A stretch of DNA of 6,604 nt from an uncultured Methylophilus sp. (GCA_936943315.1 CAKZJM010000107.1:1-6604); one strand, 5' to 3'; positions 1 through 6,034 are shown, numbered from the stretch's first letter. Numbers and translations: made by a program. The notes: generated by a model from the letters alone, not told the origin.

Positions 1-1590
1 TATGGACTCTACCTTTCCAGACTCAGCCTGAATGCGGAAGCCTTTCTCAATGGCGAGAAGATAGGCTCCGGCGGTGCGTTTGAAGAGCCCGTCGCCAGAC
101 ACTGGAACCGCCCCTTGTTATTTGCCATCCCGCCCCACCTGCTCAAGCCGCGCGACAACCTGTTAATGGTGAGAGTCATTGCTCCCGCACACTCTCAAGG
201 CATGTTAGCTCCGCCGCAAATAGATACTTTGGAGAATCTGCAACCGCGCTTTGAAGAAGCAAGATTTATCCGCATCACGTTGAACCAGACGTCCAGTTTG
301 TTGATTGTGGGCATCGGGCTGCTCATGCTAAGCCTGTGGTGGCGTAGAAAACAGGATACCGCGTATGGCCTGTTTGGACTGGCGGCCTTTGTCTGGGCTT
401 TGCAATCCCTCAACTTTTACATCATCACTGCGCCCTTGCCGACTCCGCAATGGGAGTTGTTTGTGAATGCGAGTTTTCAGGCGATTGCTACATTGTGGCT
501 GATCTCATTGCTTGATTTTGTGGGCATCCGCCTCAAGCGCTTTAATCAGTTGCTGTGGGCGATCCTTATCTTGTCTCCACTCAGTTTGTTATGCACACCA
601 GATGCTTACTTTACAGACGTCACTGATGTATGGCACCTAGTGACCATGGGTGTGGTGGTGTTCGGTCTCTGCATGCTGGCAAAAGAAGGCATTGTGCACC
701 GCAACAAGGATGCCAACTTGCTGCTGCTGACCTTGAGCTTGATCCTGCTCTTTGCCTTTCATGACTGGCTGATACACACCAATATGACTGCACTTAACCA
801 CTGGGTGAGCAATGAGGAATATCTGATGCAATTCTCGGCGCCCGTACTGTTTTTGATTGTTGGGCTCATGATGACTTCACGGTATGTGGGCGCCCTCAAT
901 GATTACGAGCAACTGAATCAGCAACTCGAACAACGCGTGGTTTCCAAGCATGAAGAACTCAATCAGAACTTTCAGCAGTTGCAGTCTATCCTCAAGGAGC
1001 AGGCTTCACTGGAGGAGCGCGAACGGATTTATCAGGACCTGCACGACGACTTGGGGGCCAAACTGCTGACGCTGGTATACCGCGCACAAGACAGCAACAA
1101 TGCCGAACTGGCCAGGTCTGCCCTGCAAGACCTGCGCGATGTGGTTTCACGGGCAGGGACAGAACATATCCCATTGACCGATGCCATGGCCGACTACCGC
1201 ATCGAGTGCGAAAAACGCTTGAGTGATGTGCATATCCAGCTGGTTTGGCAGATTGAGATGAAGGCAGACCACCTGCTCCTGACACAACCGCAAGTCCTCA
1301 ACCTGGGCCGCATCATCCGCGAGGCGGTTTCGAATGTGATCCGCCATGCACAGGCGAGCCAGGTCACGGTCAATCTGAGCAGTCACGAAAGCCACCTGTC
1401 ATTGACCGTGAGTGACAATGGCATCGGGCTGCCCACCCAGTCGGCTAGCAACAAAGGCCGCGGCTTGCACAATATTCAAAAACGCGCGACCTTGCTGGGC
1501 GGTGAGGTGCACTTTGCAGCCTTAACCACAGGCGGGCTCAAGCTCTGCCTGCAATTGCCGTTGCACGCATTCGCACAAGCACCTCATTGA
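1..1590 (+). CDS. Membrane sensor histidine kinase, 7TMR-DISM-like, HisKA_3 class (5' end outside window)
   Basis: The reading frame is open from base 1, so this is the C-terminal 529 residues of a longer protein; the methionine codon at 115 is internal. Residues 1-60 resemble the end of a beta-sandwich, sugar-binding-like extracytoplasmic domain (FLNGEKIGSGG, then WNRPLLFAIPPHLLKP and NLLMVRV). About seven hydrophobic segments follow (roughly 98-115, 121-142, 156-176, 184-201, 210-227, 238-258, 276-294), then a Gln/Glu-rich coiled coil (about 296-341). The dimerisation/phosphoacceptor motif is ERERIYQDLHDDLG, with H348 as the likely phosphorylated histidine. The ATPase domain has an N box (REAVSNVIRHA, N445), G1 (DNGIGLP, 472-478) and G2 (GRGLHNI, 486-492), so it looks catalytically intact. 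The class is that of NarL/LuxR-type response regulators. No regulator gene is in the window; it may lie upstream. The signal sensed is unknown. The gene ends directly before a palindrome serving the next gene. Confidence 0.9.
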   Translation, partial: YGLYLSRLSLNAEAFLNGEKIGSGGAFEEPVARHWNRPLLFAIPPHLLKPRDNLLMVRVIAPAHSQGMLAPPQIDTLENLQPRFEEARFIRITLNQTSSLLIVGIGLLMLSLWWRRKQDTAYGLFGLAAFVWALQSLNFYIITAPLPTPQWELFVNASFQAIATLWLISLLDFVGIRLKRFNQLLWAILILSPLSLLCTPDAYFTDVTDVWHLVTMGVVVFGLCMLAKEGIVHRNKDANLLLLTLSLILLFAFHDWLIHTNMTALNHWVSNEEYLMQFSAPVLFLIVGLMMTSRYVGALNDYEQLNQQLEQRVVSKHEELNQNFQQLQSILKEQASLEERERIYQDLHDDLGAKLLTLVYRAQDSNNAELARSALQDLRDVVSRAGTEHIPLTDAMADYRIECEKRLSDVHIQLVWQIEMKADHLLLTQPQVLNLGRIIREAVSNVIRHAQASQVTVNLSSHESHLSLTVSDNGIGLPTQSASNKGRGLHNIQKRATLLGGEVHFAALTTGGLKLCLQLPLHAFAQAPH

Positions 1591-1612
1591 CACCCCCCAT
1601 ACTGGGGGTGCA
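1591..1612 (+). promoter_or_regulatory. Palindromic operator candidate upstream of the first PEP-CTERM gene (copy 1)
   Basis: A perfect 7-bp inverted repeat (CACCCCC 1591-1597, GGGGGTG 1604-1610) surrounds a 6-nt centre, CATACT. It begins immediately after the kinase stop codon. No U-tract follows on either strand, so it is unlikely to be an intrinsic terminator. Nearly the same 22 nt recurs at 2437-2458 before the second PEP-CTERM gene, with the same distance to a -10-like element. The inference is a binding site for a dimeric activator, possibly a LuxR/NarL-type response regulator. Confidence 0.6.
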
Positions 1613-1631
1613 AGCAGCATGGCAAACTCTC

Positions 1632-1637
1632 TAAGAT
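1632..1637 (+). promoter_or_regulatory. Putative -10 element for the first PEP-CTERM gene
   Basis: TAAGAT matches 4 of 6 positions of the sigma-70 -10 consensus and is preceded by C. The 17-bp-spaced -35 position (1609-1614, TGCAAG) is poor and touches the palindrome's right arm, which is typical of an activator-dependent promoter. The implied start site is near 1644, placing the dyad centre at about -43. Confidence 0.4.
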
Positions 1638-1653
1638 GACTGCTCCAATCATC

Positions 1654-1659
1654 AGGAGG
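1654..1659 (+). promoter_or_regulatory. Strong ribosome binding site
   Basis: AGGAGG lies 8 nt before the ATG at 1668. It fixes the start codon and suggests efficient translation. Confidence 0.85.
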
Positions 1660-1667
1660 AGAGAGAC

Positions 1668-2351
1668 ATGCACAAATTAACAATCATGACCGCACTCACT
1701 GGCTGTTTACTTGCCAGTGCCAACATGGCCCACGCCATGAGTAGCACCCCTATCTTTTGGGGCCCCACGCCCTATCTATCTTCGGGTGATATCCCTGCTG
1801 GCTTTTACCTGGGAGGCAACCCGCTACTGTTAGACAATCTGGAAGATGGCTCACTGGATGCATCTATCAGTGCCAGTGACGGTTCAGTCTATGGACCTAC
1901 CGGGATTGCCGACTCCGTAGATGCCGATGATGGCGACATTAATGGTTTTGGCACCGCAGGGCGTAGCTGGTTTTCAGGCACGGTCACCTTTACTTACACA
2001 GGTAGCGGCCCTCTGCCAACGGCCTTTGGCTTGGTCTGGACGGATGGCTCTGGCACCATTACATTCAGCGCAACCGATGCGCTGGGCCAATCACTAGGCT
2101 CACAGTCTTTTACGGGCATTCCTGATGACACCTTCGGGGGCACTACCGGCGATGACCGCTTTTTTGGCGTCCAGTTTGCAGGCGGGATCAAATCGATCAC
2201 CATAGGCACTGGCGGAGGACTGATTGAAGTCGATCATATCCAATATGGGCAGATGGTGAGCAGCGTCCCTGAACCGACCTCTGCACTCTTGCTTAGCCTG
2301 GGCTTGCTGGGCCTGACTGGCGTGAGACGCAGCCAAAAACCTAGTGTTTAA
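1668..2351 (+). CDS. PEP-CTERM sorting domain-containing exported protein (227 aa)
   Basis: The product is a secreted protein processed by the exosortase system. The N-terminus is a Sec signal peptide with a likely cleavage after AHA (residue 23). The C-terminus has the PEP-CTERM tripartite tail: VPEP (200-203), a hydrophobic stretch (about 204-218) and basic residues R220-R221. The mature part is rich in Gly, Ser, Thr and Asp. It carries a pattern I associate with a recurring PEP-CTERM subfamily: DSVDADDGDINGFG (about 82-95), GLVWTDG (121-127), DDRFFGVQF (162-170) and GGLIEVDHIQYG (183-194). This suggests a beta-rich, possibly ligand-binding domain, but the function is unknown. No catalytic motif is visible. 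Exosortase (EpsH/XrtA) is not in the window and must be encoded elsewhere. The gene has its own strong RBS and candidate promoter, and is followed by an intrinsic terminator. It probably acts at the cell surface or in an extracellular matrix. Confidence 0.88.
   Translation: MHKLTIMTALTGCLLASANMAHAMSSTPIFWGPTPYLSSGDIPAGFYLGGNPLLLDNLEDGSLDASISASDGSVYGPTGIADSVDADDGDINGFGTAGRSWFSGTVTFTYTGSGPLPTAFGLVWTDGSGTITFSATDALGQSLGSQSFTGIPDDTFGGTTGDDRFFGVQFAGGIKSITIGTGGGLIEVDHIQYGQMVSSVPEPTSALLLSLGLLGLTGVRRSQKPSV
2268..2351 (+). other. PEP-CTERM sorting signal, first protein
   Basis: These codons encode Pro-Glu-Pro (2268-2276), a Leu/Gly-rich hydrophobic segment and a short basic tail with two Arg and one Lys. 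In known systems exosortase recognises this signal at the inner membrane, in bacteria that also make exopolysaccharide. Confidence 0.88.
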
Positions 2352-2362
2352 GTAGCATATCG

Positions 2363-2422
2363 GTCGCGGCCCCTCAACCAGTCGAAAACACCACACAATC
2401 AAAATAATCATGTCGCCGCGAC
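2363..2422 (+). repeat. Long-range inverted repeat in the intergenic region
   Basis: GTCGCGGC (2363-2370) is perfectly complementary to GCCGCGAC (2415-2422), across a 44-nt A/C-rich loop, 11 nt after the stop codon of the first PEP-CTERM gene. The right arm can also fold on itself (GTCG-ccg-CGAC, 2412-2422). It may be a 3' UTR structure or chance; no function can be assigned. Confidence 0.35.
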
Positions 2423-2435
2423 TACGTGAGTGATG

Positions 2436-2464
2436 GCACCCCCTGAACTGGGGGTGCATTTTTT
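2436..2464 (+). terminator. Rho-independent terminator of the first PEP-CTERM gene
   Basis: A perfect 8-bp GC-rich stem (GCACCCCC 2436-2443, GGGGGTGC 2450-2457) with loop TGAACT is followed by A and six T residues (2459-2464). This is a good intrinsic terminator on the + strand, 85 nt after the stop codon. The same bases form operator candidate copy 2. Confidence 0.75.
2437..2458 (+). promoter_or_regulatory. Palindromic operator candidate upstream of the second PEP-CTERM gene (copy 2)
   Basis: CACCCCC-TGAACT-GGGGGTGCA differs from copy 1 (1591-1612) at only three central bases (positions 8-10 of 22). The asymmetric ACT before the right arm and the CA after it are kept in both copies, in the same orientation to the downstream gene. 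It overlaps the terminator of the preceding gene. Confidence 0.55.
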
Positions 2465-2477
2465 AGGATCATTGCAC

Positions 2478-2483
2478 TAGTCT
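2478..2483 (+). promoter_or_regulatory. Putative -10 element for the second PEP-CTERM gene
   Basis: TAGTCT is a weak match to the -10 consensus (3 of 6). It starts exactly 31.5 bp from the dyad centre, as TAAGAT does for copy 1, and is likewise preceded by C. The positional match, not the sequence quality, is the reason for the call. The implied start site is near 2490, leaving a leader of about 37 nt. Confidence 0.35.
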
Positions 2484-2526
2484 AGAGGCATTCTTAATCT
2501 GTGCCCCGACGGGCAAAGGCTTCGTC

Positions 2527-4092
2527 ATGTTGACCATCCAGCGCTACAGCAAACCTTATCCCGCAATCATTGTGTTGGCGGCATGCCTGCCTCTCCAGGC
2601 CATCGCCACAGAAATCGCTACCAACATGCGGTTAACTTTCAACGAGATCGCCATCATGAACAGAACCACCTCGATGTCTGTCGATGGCGTGGATATCACG
2701 TCTTACAGCAACCAGATTGACAAGCTGTTGACCTTGGACACGAGTACTGCCAACGCACGTTTTTTGAACACTAGGCTTGGAACGTTTAGCAGCGGCAGCA
2801 TGACGATTGATCTAAGGGGGAATCAATTTATTTCACTGAACGACCCCGGCGTCTCGACATTGCCGGATACCCAACGCACCCTGACGCGGATAGAAGCGGG
2901 CGCCACCTTGAGCGGTGGCCTGCTAAACACCCCGGAATCGCTCAATCTTGATGTCACATGGTTTTGCCGTGCAACGGCGCTTTCCTGCACCCGTGAGGAA
3001 GTCTATAGCACGTTAAAATTTACGCCCACTCTTTCAAACTCAGCTGCCAATGCCGCTGCACTGGTACAACCCATACGCTTGCAAGCCGGTGGCGCTACCA
3101 CATTCACCGCTGATGGCGTCACCATTAATTATGCCGGGCTCTCTTTATCAGGCACACTCAATGTGAATGCTACCTTTACCGCCAAAACACGTAGCCAATA
3201 TGTGGCAGATGCGCTCGCTGCGACACCAGGGGCTGGTGGTGGGGACGCAGCCGCCCGCTGGCATGCTGCCGCGGCCGACATTCAATCCTTGCGTAATAGC
3301 GTATTGACGGATGTCGCCGTCGCCAATACGCTGAAAATCGCCCGCACGCCCGAGCTAAAAGAAGCCCAAACAGTGCTCGCCGCCGCCAGAGACAGTGCCA
3401 CCTTGCTCAATGCAGGCGCGACGGCCCCTACCATGTTCAACTCACCCTTCGACCTCATGCGCCAGCTATGGAACGTCACCGCAACTGTGGACCCCACGCT
3501 GGGACGCTCAATGGCGGGCTTTAGCAGCGAAGACCTGACCAGTGACAATGCAGCCCTCTCCCTGGCGGCATTATCGCTGATTGCCAGCGGCAGCAATGAG
3601 CATGACTTTGCTTCGCAACTGGACCACGCGCTGGGCGTGCCACTCACGACAAGTGCCGCCGCTCAACTGACGCTGGATGGTGCATTACTTGGGTTGAATA
3701 ATGCCATGCTGTCTATCTATTACCTGGGCAACAGCAGCAGCGGCTTGGTAGAGCTTAACCTGCCAGATGCAGGTCGCTATGCCCTTTTAAGGAATGGATT
3801 ATATGACCGCATCAGCTTGCTGGAGGGAAACAGCCTGACGGTGATTGGCGCCAGCGATTATGCCGGTTCAGAAGTGTTGCAAGGTGAGGAAGTGTATATC
3901 GGCGAAGTCTCAACTGGATTGCTGGAACTCAGCGGACAAAGCACAGCTTCGCGCTTGCAACTCAACAATATATACGGCAACCAGTTTTTGGTTGTCGCCA
4001 GCTGGGCGGTGACCCCAGTGCCAGAACCCAGCCAGGCCTGGTTACTGATGATGGGACTGCCCCTGATACTAAGACGTCGCCAGCCTCATTAA
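2527..4092 (+). CDS. PEP-CTERM sorting domain-containing exported protein, function unknown (521 aa)
   Basis: The ATG at 2527 has a weak SD (AAAGG, 2515-2519) 7 nt upstream. Residues 1-27 form a Sec signal peptide, probably cleaved after QAIA. The C-terminus is a PEP-CTERM tail: VPEP (498-501), a short hydrophobic segment (about 503-515) and RRR (516-518). The mature protein seems to have three parts: a beta-rich N-terminal region (about 30-220) with only two cysteines after the signal peptide (C147, C154, possibly a disulfide); an Ala-rich, probably helical region (about 222-400); and a beta-like C-terminal part with VIGASDYAGSEV and GEEVYIGEVSTGLLELSG. I do not recognise a family for the body and see no enzymatic motif. 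Its palindrome and promoter spacing match those of the upstream PEP-CTERM gene, suggesting co-regulation rather than one operon. It is likely an envelope or matrix protein dependent on an exosortase encoded elsewhere. Confidence 0.85.
   Translation: MLTIQRYSKPYPAIIVLAACLPLQAIATEIATNMRLTFNEIAIMNRTTSMSVDGVDITSYSNQIDKLLTLDTSTANARFLNTRLGTFSSGSMTIDLRGNQFISLNDPGVSTLPDTQRTLTRIEAGATLSGGLLNTPESLNLDVTWFCRATALSCTREEVYSTLKFTPTLSNSAANAAALVQPIRLQAGGATTFTADGVTINYAGLSLSGTLNVNATFTAKTRSQYVADALAATPGAGGGDAAARWHAAAADIQSLRNSVLTDVAVANTLKIARTPELKEAQTVLAAARDSATLLNAGATAPTMFNSPFDLMRQLWNVTATVDPTLGRSMAGFSSEDLTSDNAALSLAALSLIASGSNEHDFASQLDHALGVPLTTSAAAQLTLDGALLGLNNAMLSIYYLGNSSSGLVELNLPDAGRYALLRNGLYDRISLLEGNSLTVIGASDYAGSEVLQGEEVYIGEVSTGLLELSGQSTASRLQLNNIYGNQFLVVASWAVTPVPEPSQAWLLMMGLPLILRRRQPH
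4021..4092 (+). other. PEP-CTERM sorting signal, second protein
   Basis: Pro-Glu-Pro is encoded at 4021-4029, followed by a Leu/Met-rich hydrophobic stretch and three consecutive Arg before the stop. All three parts of the exosortase signal are present. Confidence 0.88.
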
Positions 4093-4115
4093 CGCATCCC
4101 ATCTGCTTGAGATTT

Positions 4116-4139
4116 AACCCCGCTTATCGCGGGGTTTTT
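4116..4139 (+). terminator. Rho-independent terminator of the second PEP-CTERM gene
   Basis: AACCCCGC (4116-4123) and GCGGGGTT (4129-4136) form a perfect 8-bp stem with loop TTATC, running into five T residues (4135-4139). It lies 23 nt after the stop codon and separates the PEP-CTERM block from nnrS. Confidence 0.85.
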
Positions 4140-4165
4140 AATCAGCACTTTTGCATGCATGATGT

Positions 4166-4179
4166 TTGCGTCAGCGCAA
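4166..4179 (+). promoter_or_regulatory. CRP/FNR-family (NnrR/Dnr-like) operator candidate upstream of nnrS
   Basis: TTGCG-TCAG-CGCAA is a perfect 5-4-5 dyad with the TTG-N8-CAA core used by FNR, Dnr and NnrR proteins. Its GCG half-sites look more like alphaproteobacterial NnrR boxes than the FNR/Dnr TTGAT form. The dyad centre (4172.5) lies 41.5 bp from a start site inferred from the -10-like TATTGT at 4202-4207, which is class-II activator geometry. NO- or nitrite-responsive control would suit nnrS. Confidence 0.55.
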
Positions 4180-4201
4180 TACGCGGGCATCTATGTTCCA
4201 T

Positions 4202-4207
4202 TATTGT
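4202..4207 (+). promoter_or_regulatory. Putative -10 element of nnrS
   Basis: TATTGT matches 4 of 6 consensus bases and sits where a class-II FNR-type promoter would have its -10. The implied start site is near 4214, with a leader of about 36 nt. An alternative is TATGTT at 4192-4197. Confidence 0.4.
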
Positions 4208-4237
4208 TTGCTCCGGGATTGTTCTCCACACACTTAT

Positions 4238-4242
4238 GAGGA
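4238..4242 (+). promoter_or_regulatory. Ribosome binding site deciding the nnrS start
   Basis: GAGGA lies 7 nt before the ATG at 4250. A second, out-of-frame ATG at 4246 is only 3 nt away and opens a short dead-end frame, so 4250 is preferred. Confidence 0.8.
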
Positions 4243-4249
4243 CGCATGC

Positions 4250-5461
4250 ATGCAACCACTCACCATTTCGCCACCTGGCCGTAAAGTACCGGCAAATCAG
4301 TTTGCGCTGTTCAATCTGGGCTTCAGGCCTTTTTTCCTGCTGGCGGCGTGCTTTGCAGCACTCTCGATCGGCCTCTGGGTATGGAAATATGCCAGCGCAT
4401 CTGCCCCCACCTTAAACACCGTTAGCGCATCACAGTGGCACGCACATGAAATGCTGTATGGCTTTGCGTTTGCCGTGATTGCCGGTTTTTTGCTCACGGC
4501 AGTCAAAAACTGGACCGGCCAGCAAACTTTGCATGGCCGCCCACTGATGGGGCTGGTTGCGTGCTGGGCACTGGCGCGGGCCATCATGATGACAACCCCC
4601 GCTCTGGTGACATTAGCCGCGGCGTTTGATGCCCTATTCAACCTTTGGCTGCTCATCGCGGTTGCCAGACCGATTATTCAGGTCAAACAATGGCGGCAAC
4701 TCGGCGTGCTGTCAAAAGTCCTTTTGCTGACCGTTGGCAACCTGGCTTTTTATGCGCAAGCGCTTGGGTGGTCCACAACGGGTGCACACATCGCGCTGTG
4801 GATGGGGTTATTGCTGAATGTCAGCCTGATCATGGTGATCAGCCGCCGTATTTTGCCCATGTTTATCGAACGTGGCGTCAAAGAAGAGGTGACGCTAAAA
4901 AACTCACTTTGGATAGACCGCCTGTTGATGGTGTGCCTGGCAGCTCTGTTGATCAACATCTTAACGGCCAATACTGAAATCCTGAATATAGTGTTAGGGC
5001 TCACTATCAGCCTTAGCGCCGGGTTCAGGTTATGGCGCTGGCATACCCCCGGCATTTGGCAAGTGCCACTGCTGTGGAGTTTTTATTGTGGGCTATGGCT
5101 GATTAATCTTGGTTTTTTACTTTTCGCACTGAGTGTTACCGTGCCGGGCATTTCAGTCATTTTGGCGATCCATTGCTGGGCCATTGGCGGCATTGGCGTG
5201 ATTACCCTGGCCATGATGGCGCGCGTGTCACTGGGGCATACCGGCCGCAATATCCATACCCCACCGCGTAGCGTCATCTGGATATTTGGCCTGGTGATTT
5301 TTTCTGCGCTGAGCCGCGTATTCTTGCCTATCGTATTACCCAAGTTTTACCGTTTATCTGTGATGTTGGCCGCCAGTGGCTGGATTGCCGCATTCGGGTT
5401 ATTTACTCTTGTCTATTGGCCTATCCTCAGTAAACCACGCATTGATGGCACGCCCGGATAA
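4250..5461 (+). CDS. nnrS: NnrS family membrane protein (haem-copper protein, NO-stress related)
   Basis: The product is a 403-residue polytopic inner-membrane protein, a usual size for NnrS. Visible family features are NLGFRPFFLL (22-31), WHAHEMLYGF (63-72, with H64 and H66 as candidate metal ligands), AIHCWAIGGIG (H308) and LGHTGR (H330). Hydrophobic stretches indicate about twelve transmembrane helices. NnrS proteins are known as haem- and copper-containing proteins that often belong to NO-responsive regulons; work in other bacteria links them to protection against nitrosative stress. The ATG at 4250 is chosen for its SD; the same frame is open further upstream from a TTG at 4166, but that would place the start in the operator. 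The gene has its own candidate FNR/NnrR-type promoter. No denitrification gene is in the window, so here it may serve NO tolerance. It is convergent with the next gene, 21 bp away, with no obvious hairpin terminator. Confidence 0.92.
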   Translation: MQPLTISPPGRKVPANQFALFNLGFRPFFLLAACFAALSIGLWVWKYASASAPTLNTVSASQWHAHEMLYGFAFAVIAGFLLTAVKNWTGQQTLHGRPLMGLVACWALARAIMMTTPALVTLAAAFDALFNLWLLIAVARPIIQVKQWRQLGVLSKVLLLTVGNLAFYAQALGWSTTGAHIALWMGLLLNVSLIMVISRRILPMFIERGVKEEVTLKNSLWIDRLLMVCLAALLINILTANTEILNIVLGLTISLSAGFRLWRWHTPGIWQVPLLWSFYCGLWLINLGFLLFALSVTVPGISVILAIHCWAIGGIGVITLAMMARVSLGHTGRNIHTPPRSVIWIFGLVIFSALSRVFLPIVLPKFYRLSVMLAASGWIAAFGLFTLVYWPILSKPRIDGTPG

Positions 5462-5482
5462 GACTCATTCTTTCCACTTGCG

Positions 5483-6034
5483 CTAGGCTTTCCATTTAAT
5501 CGAACAACCGATACTGGCAATCTGTTCCCGTGGGCCGCGACCTGTTTCTGCGACCAGCTTCATGGCCTTGAAGAGTTCACGCGTGCTTTCAGGGGCGGTT
5601 TCCTTGCGGCTTTCGTCAAAACGGCCACGGTATTGCAGCTCAAAGCCTTTGTTAAACCCGAAGAAATCGGGCGTACACACGGCATCATAGGCCTTGGCAA
5701 TTTGCTGGGTTTCGTCCAACAAATAAGGGAAAGGCAGCGCCAGCTCTTCAGACAATTTTTTCATGTTTTCAGGGCTATCTTCCGGGTAATCAGCGGGGTC
5801 GTTAGACATGATGGCCACCGTGTTCACACCCAGCGCCTGCAGTTCTTTTACGTCAGCAATCAAGCGCGGCAAAATCGCTTTCACATACGGACAATGGTTG
5901 CAGATAAACATCACCAACAGGCCATTGGGCCCCATGCTGCTTTCAAGATCGACCATCTGGCCATCTACATCGGGTAAATTGAATGCCGGGGCTTTCCAGC
6001 CAAAATCACATACGGGGGGGCTAATACTTGCCAT
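5483..6034 (-). CDS. Thioredoxin-fold (redoxin/AhpC-TSA-like) protein with CNHC motif
   Basis: The product has 183 residues, counting from the ATG whose first base is 6034. AGGAG (6047-6043) lies 8 nt before it; the frame stays open upstream to 6148 but lacks a comparable SD and would run into rsmE. The thioredoxin-fold core is visible: APAFNLPDVDG (15-25), the redox motif CNHCPYVK (C45, C48), VAIMSNDP (73-80), and CTPDFFGF (C120, with Pro 122 possibly the cis-proline). The end SIGCSIKWK (C177) is typical of a widespread family annotated as thioredoxin family protein or redoxin. There is no signal peptide, so it should be cytosolic. The physiological substrate is unknown; peroxide reduction or disulfide exchange is plausible. 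It resembles TlpA/ResA in fold but lacks their export signal. It is divergent from rsmE (112 bp between starts) and convergent with nnrS. Confidence 0.87.
   Translation of the reverse strand: MASISPPVCDFGWKAPAFNLPDVDGQMVDLESSMGPNGLLVMFICNHCPYVKAILPRLIADVKELQALGVNTVAIMSNDPADYPEDSPENMKKLSEELALPFPYLLDETQQIAKAYDAVCTPDFFGFNKGFELQYRGRFDESRKETAPESTRELFKAMKLVAETGRGPREQIASIGCSIKWKA

Noticed and set aside
637..1395. Several minus-strand open frames inside the kinase gene
   Set aside because: They are antisense to a clearly conserved protein, lack SD sites and have no family features.
1591..1612. Palindrome after the kinase as its intrinsic terminator
   Set aside because: No T-tract follows on either strand, and the element is repeated with fixed spacing to a -10-like site before another gene, so an operator fits better.
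3282..3647. Minus-strand open frame of 121 codons inside the second PEP-CTERM gene
   Set aside because: It is antisense to an Ala-rich coding stretch where stop codons are rare; there is no SD and no recognisable motif.
4166..4249. N-terminal extension of NnrS from a TTG at 4166
   Set aside because: The extra 28 residues do not resemble NnrS, the TTG is part of the operator dyad, and a good SD serves the ATG at 4250.
4107..4415. Open frame on the + strand (102 codons) starting in the terminator region
   Set aside because: It begins inside the terminator/leader, overlaps nnrS in another frame, has no SD and no recognisable protein features.
6014..6020. Run of seven G (C on the coding strand) near the start of the thioredoxin-fold gene as a phase-variation tract
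   Set aside because: Seven bases is short for slippage switching, and a housekeeping-type cytosolic redox protein is not a typical phase-variable gene.
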